DNA of 64,000 nucleotides, from positions 162,811 to 226,810 of the forward strand of contig PAAX01000014.1 of assembly GCA_002698995.1 (NCBI GenBank), in the 5' to 3' direction. The stretch is from Ignavibacteriota bacterium (lineage in GTDB: Bacteria; Bacteroidota; Ignavibacteria; Ignavibacteriales; Melioribacteraceae). Under the pieces are notes generated by a model that made no database searches, had not been told where the DNA came from, and worked only from the letters and a program-made list of their open reading frames with translations. Below are positions 35,222 to 45,405 of this stretch, one piece after another. Each line of letters starts with the position of its first letter. Positions within the stretch are counted from its first letter, which is position 1. The position numbers and the translations under genes are program-made.

Positions 35222-35680
35222 TTATGAAAGTTCTCTTGTTGTATAATTATCATAATCGGGTATTAATCTAATATAATTCTCTTCCATCAAGTGAGAAGAA
35301 AAAATAAAATCAGCAGAACTTCTGTTGCATGCAATAGGAATATTCCAAACAACTGCAATTCTTAAAAGAGCTTTAACATCGGGATCATGCGGCTGTGGTT
35401 CAAGCGGATCCCAAAAGAAAATTAATACATCAATTAAGCCGTCTGAAATTCTAGATCCAATTTGCTGATCTCCTCCTAAAGGACCGCTTTTTAACTTATT
35501 TATTTGTAATCCTACTTTTTCTTCTAAAAGTTTTCCTGTTGTGCCTGTAGCATAAATTTGATGTCCTCTCAAATTCTCTTTATTAAATAAAGCCCATTCA
35601 ACTAAATCTGTCTTTTTATTATCATGTGCTACTAGAGCAATCTGCTTGGATTTATTAATTTGATGCGGAGTAAATTTCAT
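35222..35680 (-). CDS. mgsA: methylglyoxal synthase
   Basis: A 152-residue enzyme that converts dihydroxyacetone phosphate to methylglyoxal, a bypass of lower glycolysis active when phosphate is short. Key motifs are ALVAHDNKKTDLVEW at the N-terminus, ATGTTGKLL, LKSGPLGGDQQIG for the phosphate-binding loop and FFWDPLEPQPHDPDVKALLR with the catalytic Asp. Its ATG overlaps the stop of the HAD phosphatase gene (TAATG). Length and motifs are typical. Confidence 0.93.
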   Translation of the reverse strand: MKFTPHQINKSKQIALVAHDNKKTDLVEWALFNKENLRGHQIYATGTTGKLLEEKVGLQINKLKSGPLGGDQQIGSRISDGLIDVLIFFWDPLEPQPHDPDVKALLRIAVVWNIPIACNRSSADFIFSSHLMEENYIRLIPDYDNYTTRELS

Positions 35681-36318
35681 TATATCTCCAAATAATTTTT
35701 CATTTCTGTTATTTCATTTATAACAGGAACACCGGTTCTTCTAAGTGTTTCTTCGCTTTGATGTCCTTTCGCAAATAATATTGATTTGATTCCAAGTTCT
35801 TCTGCTACTTCAAAATCGTGAACTGTATCACCGATAAAAAGTATTTCATCTTTATTGTGGTCGAGTTTCGAAATTAATTTTTTGCCGTTTTCTATTTTAC
35901 TGTCGGCATAAATATGACTTAATCCAACCACATTAGAAAAGTATGAATGGATATTATGATAAACAAGAATCTTTTCTAAAGTAACTTGAGAATAGGCTGA
36001 TAATATCGATTGCTGAATGCTGTTTTCTTTCAATTCGTTTAGAAGTGAGTTTACATTTTTATGAAGCGAAGATTCACCTTTTCTTTCTTCATATCTATCA
36101 ATAAATATTTTGCCTACAATTTCAAATGGTTCTTCCTTAAAGTTTAGGTTTAACTTTTTATAATAGTCTACAACAGGAAATGTAAAAATCGATCTGTAAT
36201 ATTCTACAGTCATTATAGGAAGTTTTCGTTCTTTTAGAATTGAATTCATTACCGATACGCTCATTTCCACATCGTTAAATAGTGTACCGTTCCAATCCCA
36301 AATAATATGTTTAATCAT
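35680..36318 (-). CDS. HAD-superfamily phosphatase
   Basis: A 212-residue hydrolase with a Rossmann-like HAD core and a helical cap. Motif I is WDWNGTLFND, where the nucleophile Asp8 is followed by Asn10 in the place usually held by a second Asp, as in a known subset of the phosphoglycolate-phosphatase-like group. Motif III/IV lies in DEILFIGDTVHDFEVAEELG. The C-terminal HQSEETLRRTGVPVINE resembles PGPase-like members. It is the first gene of an operon with mgsA. Both act on small phosphorylated sugars, but the substrate is unproven. Confidence 0.85.
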   Translation of the reverse strand: MIKHIIWDWNGTLFNDVEMSVSVMNSILKERKLPIMTVEYYRSIFTFPVVDYYKKLNLNFKEEPFEIVGKIFIDRYEERKGESSLHKNVNSLLNELKENSIQQSILSAYSQVTLEKILVYHNIHSYFSNVVGLSHIYADSKIENGKKLISKLDHNKDEILFIGDTVHDFEVAEELGIKSILFAKGHQSEETLRRTGVPVINEITEMKNYLEI

Positions 36319-36386
36319 TAAAGCAGATATTTTAGTTATATAAAATTATTTTAGGCTGGTAATATAATGAAGAATTATGAGGAAGA

Positions 36387-36415
36387 TAAAAAAAGGATGC
36401 GCTTAAACGCATCCT
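36387..36415 (-). terminator. rho-independent terminator of the fasciclin gene
   Basis: On the minus strand an 8-bp stem (AGGATGCG / CGCATCCT) with a 6-base loop is followed by a run of seven T. It lies directly after the stop codon. Confidence 0.88.
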
Positions 36416-36420
36416 AAATA

Positions 36421-36942
36421 TTAATAGCTTTTCTTAGATTTTTCTTTTGAATTATCTGAAGGAGGAAGCAGTACAGTATCAATAACGTGTATTACACCGT
36501 TGGAAGCATTAACATCTGCGGTTATAACCTTTGCGTTATTTATCATAACTCCGCTGTCGTCGGTTTTAATTTTTAACTCAACCTCTGCTAAAGTATTTGC
36601 GCTGTTTAATCCAACAACATCTGCTGATGTAACTTTTCCGCTTACAACATGATAAAGCAGCACCTTTTTAAGAGCTTCTTTATCTTTTAATAAATCAGCT
36701 ACCGCTCCTTCAGGCAGTTTAGCAAAAGCATCATCAGTTGGAGCAAAAACTGTAAAAGGACCTTCTCCCTTAAGTGCTTCAACTAAACCGGCTTCAGTTA
36801 CTGCCGTTACCAAAGTCTTAAATGTGCCAGTACTTACTGCTATATCAACAATATCTTTTTCAACTTTTTTGCTTTCCTGTGCAAATATTAATGAAACAGA
36901 GAGCAGTATTGTAATTATCGATGCATTTATTTTAGATAACAT
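36421..36942 (-). CDS. secreted fasciclin (FAS1) domain protein
   Basis: A 173-residue exported protein. A signal peptide ends near LIFAQ (residue 22). The FAS1 fold spans about residues 30-160: [19 protein letters not shown], the H1 motif [19 protein letters not shown] and the H2 motif [18 protein letters not shown]1 domains mediate adhesion or scaffold building at the cell surface. The Lys/Ser-rich tail is unstructured. It is a single-gene unit with its own terminator. Confidence 0.92.
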   Translation of the reverse strand: MLSKINASIITILLSVSLIFAQESKKVEKDIVDIAVSTGTFKTLVTAVTEAGLVEALKGEGPFTVFAPTDDAFAKLPEGAVADLLKDKEALKKVLLYHVVSGKVTSADVVGLNSANTLAEVELKIKTDDSGVMINNAKVITADVNASNGVIHVIDTVLLPPSDNSKEKSKKSY

Positions 36943-37008
36943 TGTTATTCCTTTCTTTGTGATTATAAAAGGAAAACAACAAAATTTTAAGCAGAAGTTC
37001 CCAAAAAA

Positions 37009-38058
37009 TTACGGTTCTATAAATGTGGCAGGATAAAATCCCTTTGAGATTAAATACTCTTTGTTTTCTGAAAAGAATTCTTTGATAGAGTTGATGGAAA
37101 CCACTCTTGTGATTCCGTATTTTAGATTTCGAAATTCTTCAACAAAAATTTCTCCTTTATACGGGACAATATTATTGTAATCAATTGCATTTTTATTTTT
37201 AGGAGGAACAAGAATAAATTCTTTATCACCTGGAACCGAATGAACCATTCCTACCAGCTCAAAATTAGGAACACCGTCTCTTAATGATACTATAATTCCG
37301 CCGCTCATTCCTCTATTAAATACTGCGTCTAATAGAAATGAACCATCACTGCTTCTATTTGGACTGCTGACAATTGCCCTTGAAACTATTCTAAAATTTA
37401 GCGGATAACCGATTACATAAGTAAATGTTCCCCAATTAAGTTCTTTAGCATTTCCGGTTTTAAAGTTAAATGTTTTGAATGGAAGAATTGCCGCATCACT
37501 GTATTCTTTCCCTAAGTATGCAATATCTTTCTCTTTATCGGAAGCAATCAAATCAACACTTCCACTTCCGGGAAATTCTACAACATAATTCGATTGACTT
37601 TTTTTAACTGAAAAACTTTCTACATAATTAGTGCTCGTTCCATCCTTTTCTCTGAAATAAGTGAAAATTGTATCCTGCATATCTACAATGTGAGCACATG
37701 TAACCAAACCAATCTTTTTGTTCTCTTGAAAAATAATTGTAGCCGAACCGGAAGCTGTGTTTGTGAAATCAGTTTTTTTGTAATAATATTTTTGATTTAC
37801 CGCCTCATCAATTCGATCTCTAAAAATTCTTTTTTCATAATCAAAAAGATATACTTCATAGAAAGCAATAGAGTTAATGATTTTAACAGACAAAACCATT
37901 TCTTCTAAATATGAAGAAACTTCTTCTGTCGGATAGAAGCTGTCATACTTTCCATCAATCTTCTGCAGCTCAGAATTATTTGCAAAGGAGGATTGATCTA
38001 CTCCTGTCTTATGTGAGCAGCCGATAAATAAAAGCAATATGATGAAAGAAATTTTCAT
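37009..38058 (-). CDS. trypsin-like serine protease lipoprotein
   Basis: A 349-residue lipoprotein with signal MKISFIILLLFIGC (lipidated Cys14). The catalytic triad is visible: His in IGLVTCAHIVDMQD, Asp in LIASDKEKDIAYLG and Ser in FNRGMSGGIIVSL. This is the two-barrel trypsin/DegP protease fold without a PDZ domain. A role in envelope protein quality control is likely but not shown. A hairpin terminator for the M16 gene lies upstream of its start, so it probably has its own promoter. Confidence 0.85.
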   Translation of the reverse strand: MKISFIILLLFIGCSHKTGVDQSSFANNSELQKIDGKYDSFYPTEEVSSYLEEMVLSVKIINSIAFYEVYLFDYEKRIFRDRIDEAVNQKYYYKKTDFTNTASGSATIIFQENKKIGLVTCAHIVDMQDTIFTYFREKDGTSTNYVESFSVKKSQSNYVVEFPGSGSVDLIASDKEKDIAYLGKEYSDAAILPFKTFNFKTGNAKELNWGTFTYVIGYPLNFRIVSRAIVSSPNRSSDGSFLLDAVFNRGMSGGIIVSLRDGVPNFELVGMVHSVPGDKEFILVPPKNKNAIDYNNIVPYKGEIFVEEFRNLKYGITRVVSINSIKEFFSENKEYLISKGFYPATFIEP

Positions 38059-38076
38059 TTTAATAAGTGTTTAGAA

Positions 38077-38111
38077 AATCTCATCCCGATTATAAAAATC
38101 GGAATGAGATT
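38077..38111 (-). terminator. terminator after the M16 peptidase gene
   Basis: On the minus strand a 14-bp stem (AATCTCATTCCGAT / ATCGGGATGAGATT) forms with a single G-U wobble and a 7-base loop. The same site on the plus strand has an A-C mismatch, which points to minus-strand function. Confidence 0.75.
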
Positions 38112-38117
38112 AATATT

Positions 38118-40868
38118 TTATTTTTTTAAGTCTTCTTCGGTTACAGTTCCGGCAACAACTACAACTACTTTTTCGGGATCAATATATTTTTTAACTGCTG
38201 CATTAACATCTTCCAGAGAAACAGCTTCAATTTCTTTCGGATAATTATCAATATAATCTAAATCATAACCTCTTTGAATAAAAGATAGAATTGTAGAAGC
38301 CATTCCGTTTGTTGTTGCCAATCTTACTTTATAAGAACCAATCAATCTGGTTTTCACATTATTAAATTCTTCTTCCGAAACACCTTCGGCAACCCATCTT
38401 TTCAGTTCACGCATAGTAGAGCTGTAGCCCTTTGAAAGAAGATCGGGAGAGAATGTTCCCCAAATTGACCATAAACCATCGGTATAAACATCATTAGACA
38501 GAGATGCATAAATGCCGTAAGTTAATCCTTCTTCGTCACGAATAATTGACATTAATCTGGCAGTAAAACTTCCTCCACCAAATACTTGATTGGCAATGGT
38601 AAGGGGTAGATAATCTTTATCGCTATTCTTTAATCCGGTAATCTGACCAATCTGTATAGTTGCGCTGGTTTTATCTTCAAGTCTTACAATTTCAGTCTTA
38701 CCTGAAGTTTTAATTTGTCCTTTTTCATAAGAAGGAATTTCAACTCCCCCTTCCCAGCCGTTAAAAGAATTGGAAATTGAACTCTGAACCGATGCATGTT
38801 CAAGATCGCCAACAGCAACAAGAATCATTGATTTTGGTCCGTAATATTTTGAATAAAATTCTTTTACGTCATCTAAAGTTAGTTTGGATAAATCATCAAT
38901 TGCCTTTTGGACTGATGTTCCATGGTTAGGGTGATTTTCATCAAAAAGTAAATCATTCATTTTTTCTTCTGCTCTTACATTAGGCTCTTCCAAACTCTGT
39001 TTTAAGCCGCCTAACTTTTGATTTACAACTTTGTCAAATTCTTCTTGAGTAAAAGAAGGTTCTCTTAATTGCTCAGCTAAAAGAGAAATAACTTTATCAA
39101 AATCTTTTGATAAACATTTCCCGTTAAAATCTAATGTGTGAGTAGAAACGGAAAATCTTAATGAAGCTCCTAAGTTTTCAAGCTCTTCTGCTAATTCAAA
39201 CTTGGATTTATTTTTAGTTCCTTTATCCAATAAAGCTCCTGTTACATCTGCAGCCAATGAATTTGTTTTTGGACTAAAGGCATCACCAGCTGCCAAACTT
39301 CCTCTAAATGTAATTACATTATCAACACCGGTTTTAGCTGAGATAACATCTATTCCGGCAACATTTTCTCTTTTCATGTTGTCTGTTATTTTTATCTCTT
39401 CATTTAGTAATTGAGTTGTAGCTGCGTTTAATTCTCCTTCTGCTTCAACAGGTTCTTCTTGATTTGGAGTTCTGTAAAATAGTTTACCTTCATTTCTTTG
39501 AGGTGCTTTTCCTGCTTCTGCATCAGCTCCGGCAGTAACTGGAATGAAATATCCGGTTGTTGATTTATCTTCAATAAAATATTTGCTTACTACATTTTTA
39601 ACATCTTCTTCTGTTACCTTGTTGATGTTTTCAATTTTTCTTACAAAGAAAGTCCAATCCCCCATAGCAATTGATTCGTTAAGTTCGCTTGCTATTGAAA
39701 ATGATCCGTCTCTTGAAAAAGCAGTCTGAGCAAATATTTGATTTTTAGCTCTTTCCAATTCTTCTTTAGTTATTCCTTCATTTTTGATTTTTTCATATTC
39801 ATCAAGAATTATTTTCTCAACTTTTTCATGAGTTACTCCAGGTGCAAGCATTACATAGGGAATAAATAAACTTTCATCTCTAAAAGGCATATAAGATAGA
39901 TACATATTTACAGCTTTGTTCTGATCTATTAAAGCCTTGTATAATCTGCTTGATTTTCCTTCAGATAAAATTTTCTCTAGAACTAATAGTGAAAAAGTTT
40001 CATCGCTTGTTCCTTTAGGAATTTTGTGAGCAATTCCCACAACACCAATTTGACCGCTTCTTTTCAATGTAACTCTTCTTGGTCCTTGCTGCTCAGGTTC
40101 AGTTGTATATACTTCTGGAATAGGATAAGGGGAAGAAGGAATTTGTCCGTAATATTTTTTGATTAGTTCAAGTGCACTATCTTTTTGGAAATCACCGATA
40201 ACGGTTACTGTTGCATTATTGGGCCAGTAAAAAGTATCATAAAATTCTCTTAATTTTTCAATCGGCACATTTTCAATATCGGAGCGCCACCCAATTGTAG
40301 AATGATGATAAGGATGGGCAATAATTGCTGCAGCCCAAATCTCTTTATCAAGCGATTGAAACGGGCTGTTTTCTCCTCTTTCGAATTCATTTCTTACAAC
40401 AGTCATTTCTGCTTGTCTATCTTCATCTCTTAAAAGAAGATTTCTCATTCTATCTGATTCAATATCAACTGCCAATTCAAGATAATCGCTTGGAATACTT
40501 TCATAATAGTTTGTTCTATCTAGCCAGGTTGTTGCATTTAACATTGCTCCAATATTTCCAAGCTTTGCATCTATATGTCCACCGTTTTCTTTATTATATT
40601 TTTCGGTTCCTTTGAACATCAAATGCTCAAGAACGTGCGTAGCTCCTGTTGTTCCGGTCACTTCATTTCTAGAACCTACTTTGTATGTAACCATAAAAGT
40701 TAGAACGGGAGCAGAATTATCTTCCATTAACAGAACAGTTAATCCGTTTGATTCCAATCTGTATTCTTCAATTCCACCCATTTCCTTTATTTTTGAAAAT
40801 CCTTCCGGATCATTAGAAGCACTAAGCATCATCGATAAAGAAAATAGTAGTGTTAATAATTTATTCAT
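38118..40868 (-). CDS. M16 family zinc peptidase (two tandem domains)
   Basis: The protein has 916 residues from an ATG preceded by GGAGGG. An in-frame start 27 residues earlier has no ribosome site. The signal peptide is MNKLLTLLFSLSMMLSASND. The N-terminal M16 domain has the HxxEH zinc motif (HVLEHLMF) and the downstream acidic ligand region LRDEDRQAEMTVVRNEFERG. A second M16-like half begins near residue 520 and lacks the zinc motif. This is the long processing-peptidase layout of Bacteroidota, which cleaves peptides in the periplasm. The gene is divergent from a DUF5686 gene. Confidence 0.92.
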   Translation of the reverse strand: MNKLLTLLFSLSMMLSASNDPEGFSKIKEMGGIEEYRLESNGLTVLLMEDNSAPVLTFMVTYKVGSRNEVTGTTGATHVLEHLMFKGTEKYNKENGGHIDAKLGNIGAMLNATTWLDRTNYYESIPSDYLELAVDIESDRMRNLLLRDEDRQAEMTVVRNEFERGENSPFQSLDKEIWAAAIIAHPYHHSTIGWRSDIENVPIEKLREFYDTFYWPNNATVTVIGDFQKDSALELIKKYYGQIPSSPYPIPEVYTTEPEQQGPRRVTLKRSGQIGVVGIAHKIPKGTSDETFSLLVLEKILSEGKSSRLYKALIDQNKAVNMYLSYMPFRDESLFIPYVMLAPGVTHEKVEKIILDEYEKIKNEGITKEELERAKNQIFAQTAFSRDGSFSIASELNESIAMGDWTFFVRKIENINKVTEEDVKNVVSKYFIEDKSTTGYFIPVTAGADAEAGKAPQRNEGKLFYRTPNQEEPVEAEGELNAATTQLLNEEIKITDNMKRENVAGIDVISAKTGVDNVITFRGSLAAGDAFSPKTNSLAADVTGALLDKGTKNKSKFELAEELENLGASLRFSVSTHTLDFNGKCLSKDFDKVISLLAEQLREPSFTQEEFDKVVNQKLGGLKQSLEEPNVRAEEKMNDLLFDENHPNHGTSVQKAIDDLSKLTLDDVKEFYSKYYGPKSMILVAVGDLEHASVQSSISNSFNGWEGGVEIPSYEKGQIKTSGKTEIVRLEDKTSATIQIGQITGLKNSDKDYLPLTIANQVFGGGSFTARLMSIIRDEEGLTYGIYASLSNDVYTDGLWSIWGTFSPDLLSKGYSSTMRELKRWVAEGVSEEEFNNVKTRLIGSYKVRLATTNGMASTILSFIQRGYDLDYIDNYPKEIEAVSLEDVNAAVKKYIDPEKVVVVVAGTVTEEDLKK

Positions 40869-41011
40869 TAATCCCTCCATGAAAGTATTTGATTTTAGTA
40901 TGACTTTTAGATAGAAAAAATTAATTAAAAGTTTGGTATTTTGTAACAAATATTATGATTAATCCGTCTATTAGCGCATCTTGTTAAATCATTTTGTATA
41001 AAGGAATTATT

Positions 41012-43411
41012 ATGAATAAAATTTTAATGTTGATTTTATGTCTCGGTTCATTATTAAATGCACAAGATTTATCTATTACGGGAAAAGTAAAAGACAAGAT
41101 TGATAATTCGGAATTAAGCTTTGCCAATATAAGACTGCTGAACTCAAACTACGGAACAGCCGCAAATCAAGATGGAGAATTCGAATTAAAATTAAAAAAA
41201 GGAAATCACGAAATTGTTGTTTCGTTCATTGGGTATAACAGCGATACTATTTCGGTAAATCTAACCAAAAATATAAATTTAGAAATATTATTAAATCCTA
41301 CCGAAGTAAGACTTCCCGAACTTACAGTATTGCCGGGTGAAAATCCCGCTCTAAAGATAATTGAGCAGGCAATCAAAAAGAAAGAAGAACGAAACGAAAA
41401 AATAACCTCTTATGAATTCTTTGCTTATACAAAGGGAATTGTAAAAACTGCAGGCGACCTTTCTTCAAGAGATAATAGTGTAACGGTTGGATTGGGAAGC
41501 GTAGATTTCGACAGCTTAAAAATTACCGGAATTATTGAAAATACAAGTAGGGGATATTTTGAAAAGCCAAACAATTATAAAGAAGAGATAATTGCTCAGA
41601 AGCAATCTGCTAATTTTCCTTCATCAATAAATTTATTGACCGGAAGCAGAGTTATGCAGAATTTTTATGATAACGATATTGAATTTTTCGGAAAACCACT
41701 TCCAGGACCCCTTTCCGATGATGCCCTTAATTATTATTACTATTATATAAAAGATACAACTGCTATTGACGGAAACCCGGTTTTTGAAATTTATATGGAA
41801 CCGGAAAATCAATCAAATCCGGGCTTTAAAGGTTCGATATTTATTAAGGATAAGACTTATGACTTAATCAAGGTTTCCTTAAATCCAAACAGTTCTGCTG
41901 TTCCGGTTTCTATTTTTAGAAATATTTCAATTGAATCACAGTTTTCGGAATATGAAGTTTATATGCCGATTGACTATAGAATTTCTGCTCAAATTAATTA
42001 CCTCAATATTGTAAGCTTATCTTTTGAAGTAAACTCAATTATGTATGATTATACAATCAATAAAACTTTTAAGGATGATTTTTTTGATGAGGTTGTGATA
42101 AAAGTATTGCCGGAAGCAGACAAAAGAGATTCAGTTTATTGGGCAAATGCTCAGACAATCTCAAATACGTCTGAAGAACTTCAAGCATATAGACGAATTG
42201 ACAGTTTGGAATCAATCCCGACTACATTCTGGGATAATTTTTCATTTCTTTCTACCAGAACAAGCATAACAGAAAATTTCTCTACCATTGGTCCTCTTGC
42301 ACTTTATAATTTTAACCGCGTTGAAGGACATTCACTAAATTTAGGTGCTTACCTAAACAGCGCTTTAAATAAAAGATTATACTACGATATTGATTTTAAT
42401 TATGGCTTTGCAGATAAAAGATTCAAATCAAGTTTTTCCGGCAGATATCTTTTAGGAGAATACAGAAATTATTTTGTAAATCTAAAAGCCTATAATCACT
42501 TAGTAGGATTGTTTGAGTCAACCGATAAATACAATAAATTCACTTCTACAATTCTCAGCTTATTCAGCAAATATGATTTTAGAGATTATTACTATACAAC
42601 CGGATTCGAATTTAAAACCGGCGGTGAAATATTTTACTTTCTTGATTTATCTGCAGGATATAAATACCACAAAGATAAAAGCGCAAATGTAAATACCGAT
42701 TTTTCTTTCTTCAAAAGAGATAGAAATTACAGAGTTAACAAACAAATTTTAGATGCTGATATATCTGCGGTGGAATTCGGATATGAACTTGATTTCAGAA
42801 AAATTATTGAAGATGGATATTTCAGAAGAAAAACTTCTTCCGGAAGAAGCTACTTTACTTTGAGCGGAAATGTTTTACTCAGCAATAAATCAACATTAAA
42901 AAGTGATTTGGATTTTCAATTATATCAAAACGAATTTTGGGGTTACTTAAATTCTTTTGGTTCAACAAGATTAACTGTCGGAATAAACAATATCTTTGCA
43001 AATGGAGAAGTTCCATTGCAGTTAATGTATGCCTTACCCGGAAATATAAGCGGATTGGGAAAAGGATTTTCTTTTAGAACATTGAGATTCGGGGAAGTAT
43101 TTGGTGATAAAATAACATCGGTAAATATTCAATATAATCTTAATGATGAATTATTCAGATTACTTCAGATTCCTTTCCTTAAAGATTCACAGCTTAACTT
43201 AGGAGTTCATTATAATACTGCATGGGTTGATGTTACCAATAAAAGTATGATGTTATTAACTCAGCCGGCAGTTAAATTCATAAAACCTTTTCAAGAAGTT
43301 GGATTTAGTTTGTTCCATCCTTTGTTTCCAATGATATTTGAATTTACTTGGAAGCTTAACTACAGAGGTGAAAACAATTTTGTGTTCGGTATTAATACTT
43401 TTGCACTATAG
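41012..43411 (+). CDS. DUF5686 family outer-membrane protein with carboxypeptidase-like domain
   Basis: The protein has 799 residues from the ATG behind AAGGA. A signal peptide ends near SLLNAQ. Residues 22-110 are a CarboxypepD_reg-like domain (ITGKVKDKIDNSELSFANIR, then NQDGEFELKL). The remainder fits DUF5686, a Bacteroidota outer-membrane family, with the YEFFAYTKGIVK segment and a beta-barrel C-terminal half ending in FGINTFAL. It may bind or present ligands at the surface, but the substrate is unknown. Confidence 0.85.
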   Translation: MNKILMLILCLGSLLNAQDLSITGKVKDKIDNSELSFANIRLLNSNYGTAANQDGEFELKLKKGNHEIVVSFIGYNSDTISVNLTKNINLEILLNPTEVRLPELTVLPGENPALKIIEQAIKKKEERNEKITSYEFFAYTKGIVKTAGDLSSRDNSVTVGLGSVDFDSLKITGIIENTSRGYFEKPNNYKEEIIAQKQSANFPSSINLLTGSRVMQNFYDNDIEFFGKPLPGPLSDDALNYYYYYIKDTTAIDGNPVFEIYMEPENQSNPGFKGSIFIKDKTYDLIKVSLNPNSSAVPVSIFRNISIESQFSEYEVYMPIDYRISAQINYLNIVSLSFEVNSIMYDYTINKTFKDDFFDEVVIKVLPEADKRDSVYWANAQTISNTSEELQAYRRIDSLESIPTTFWDNFSFLSTRTSITENFSTIGPLALYNFNRVEGHSLNLGAYLNSALNKRLYYDIDFNYGFADKRFKSSFSGRYLLGEYRNYFVNLKAYNHLVGLFESTDKYNKFTSTILSLFSKYDFRDYYYTTGFEFKTGGEIFYFLDLSAGYKYHKDKSANVNTDFSFFKRDRNYRVNKQILDADISAVEFGYELDFRKIIEDGYFRRKTSSGRSYFTLSGNVLLSNKSTLKSDLDFQLYQNEFWGYLNSFGSTRLTVGINNIFANGEVPLQLMYALPGNISGLGKGFSFRTLRFGEVFGDKITSVNIQYNLNDELFRLLQIPFLKDSQLNLGVHYNTAWVDVTNKSMMLLTQPAVKFIKPFQEVGFSLFHPLFPMIFEFTWKLNYRGENNFVFGINTFAL

Positions 43412-43532
43412 TCTGTTTTTGAAAGGAACTAATAAGAGTAATTTTTGCTTTTATAATAATTCCTTTTTGATTGTCATTTACGGTTAAACAAAATATCTTA
43501 GTTCCCAATTTATTTAATAAACTAGTAGAAAT

Positions 43533-45356
43533 ATGAAAATTAAAATGTATTTAAGTCTGCTGCTGTTTTTTACAACAATAATAAACTCAAGTAATTTTGA
43601 GGTTGATAAGATTGAACCGCCGAATTGGTGGAGCGGAATGAAATGGAATGAAGTTCAGCTTATGGTGTATGGTAAAAACATAAAAGATGCTGAAGTTTCC
43701 GTTGAAGGAGAAAATGTAAAACTAATTAAAGTTCATAATGCAGAAAGTAGTTCGTATTTGTTTTTGGATTTAGCTATTGAAGAGGCCGGAACAGTTAATA
43801 TTAATTTTACAAAGGCTGGAAATTCAGTTAATTATAAATATGAAATTTTGGAGAGAGAATCTCCAACAGAATCTCATAAAGGTTTCAGTAATAATGATGT
43901 TCTCTATTTGATTTTTCCGGATAGATTTGCAGACGGTGATACAACAAATAATTATTTGTTTAATGAAAAGGAAGAATTTTCATTTAGAGATTTAAATGGA
44001 AGACACGGCGGCGATATTCAAGGAATGATTGATAACCTTGATTATCTAAAAGAATTAGGAGTATCAACAATCTGGTCTACTCCGGTTTTAGAAAATAATA
44101 TGTATATGAGTTATCATGGTTATGCTGCAACCGATCTTTATAAAGTTGATCCTCGTCAAGGTACAAATGAACTTTATAAGAAATTTGTTGAAGAAGCACA
44201 TAAAAAAGGACTGAAAATAATCTACGATCATGTTACAAATCATGTTGGTGTAAATCATCCTTGGACAAACGATCTTCCTTTTTCTGATTGGTACAACGGT
44301 TCGGTTGAAAATCATCATACAACAAGACACAATAAAATTGCCTATTTAGATATTCATGGCGATAATGAGAGTGTTGAGTTTACAACTAAAGGATGGTTTA
44401 CAAGTTATATGCCCGATCTTAATCAACGTAATCCTTTTCTTGCTAAGTATATAATTCAAAATACTATTTGGTGGATAGAATACGCCGGTATTGACGGAAT
44501 ACGTGAAGATACTTATCCATATAACTACCAGCCCTTTATGGCAGAATGGGCAAAAGTCTTGTTGGGTGAATATCCAAATCTAAATATTGTTGGCGAAATT
44601 TGGACCGGAGTTCCTTCATTTCTTGCAAAGTATCAAGGGAATTCATTCTTTCCCGCTGCGGTAAATTCTCATCTTCCTGCATTAACAGATTTCGCATTGC
44701 GTGATGCTTTTGTCAGATATCTTGAAGGATCGAGAGGCATTTACGATATATATGAAACAATTGCTCAAGATTTTCTATACGCAAATCCAAATAACTTAGT
44801 AACTTTTATTGACAATCATGACATTGACCGTGGACTTTATGCGGCTGATACAAACTATACTAAATTCAAAATTACACTTCAAATTCTTTTAACTACAAGA
44901 GGAATTCCAAAATTATTTTATGGCTCTGAGATAGGTTTAGCCGGAGGAGGACATCACGGAAGAATTAGAGAAGCTTTTCCTGGCGGTTTTCCTTTCAGTA
45001 ACCAAAACGCATTTGAAGAAATCGGAAGAGATTCAGTGCAGAATGATTTATTTAATTTTACCAAAAAATTAATTGATCTTAGAAATAGCAACTCAGCATT
45101 AAAGACAGGAAAGTTAATTCAATTCCCACCTTACGATGATGTTTACATTTACTTCAGAGAAGATGATGAAAATACATTTATGATTATTATTAATGACAAT
45201 GAAGAAACAAAGGAAATCGATCTTTCTTTTGTTGATCATAAACTAAAAGGTTTCAACAAAGCTGAAGCGTTTTTGGGAAATCATAATTTAACTCTCGGTG
45301 AAAAACCATCATTAAAGATGAATAGTAAATGTGGAGAGATATTTTTATTAAAGTAG
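43533..45356 (+). CDS. GH13 maltodextrin/cyclomaltodextrin hydrolase, secreted
   Basis: A 607-residue alpha-amylase family protein with signal peptide (MKIKMYLSLLLFFTTIINSS). An N-terminal cyclomaltodextrinase-type domain begins at NFEVDKIEPPNWWSGMKWNE. The GH13 barrel has region I DHVTNHVG, region II GIDGIREDTYPY with the nucleophile Asp, region III NIVGEIWTG with the acid/base Glu and region IV FIDNHDIDR with the transition-state Asp. The expected reaction is hydrolysis of alpha-1,4-glucan fragments in the periplasm or at the surface. A short beta C-terminal domain ends the protein. It is a lone gene with a terminator. Confidence 0.93.
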   Translation: MKIKMYLSLLLFFTTIINSSNFEVDKIEPPNWWSGMKWNEVQLMVYGKNIKDAEVSVEGENVKLIKVHNAESSSYLFLDLAIEEAGTVNINFTKAGNSVNYKYEILERESPTESHKGFSNNDVLYLIFPDRFADGDTTNNYLFNEKEEFSFRDLNGRHGGDIQGMIDNLDYLKELGVSTIWSTPVLENNMYMSYHGYAATDLYKVDPRQGTNELYKKFVEEAHKKGLKIIYDHVTNHVGVNHPWTNDLPFSDWYNGSVENHHTTRHNKIAYLDIHGDNESVEFTTKGWFTSYMPDLNQRNPFLAKYIIQNTIWWIEYAGIDGIREDTYPYNYQPFMAEWAKVLLGEYPNLNIVGEIWTGVPSFLAKYQGNSFFPAAVNSHLPALTDFALRDAFVRYLEGSRGIYDIYETIAQDFLYANPNNLVTFIDNHDIDRGLYAADTNYTKFKITLQILLTTRGIPKLFYGSEIGLAGGGHHGRIREAFPGGFPFSNQNAFEEIGRDSVQNDLFNFTKKLIDLRNSNSALKTGKLIQFPPYDDVYIYFREDDENTFMIIINDNEETKEIDLSFVDHKLKGFNKAEAFLGNHNLTLGEKPSLKMNSKCGEIFLLK

Positions 45357-45363
45357 TATACTT

Positions 45364-45397
45364 AAAGGCACAAAGATAAGTTTGTCTTTGTGCCTTT
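45364..45397. terminator. bidirectional terminator between GH13 and the efflux operon
   Basis: A perfect 13-bp stem (AAAGGCACAAAGA / TCTTTGTGCCTTT) with an 8-base loop is flanked by A and T tracts. It closes both the plus-strand hydrolase gene and the minus-strand efflux operon. Confidence 0.9.
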
Positions 45398-45405
45398 TCA
45401 AAATT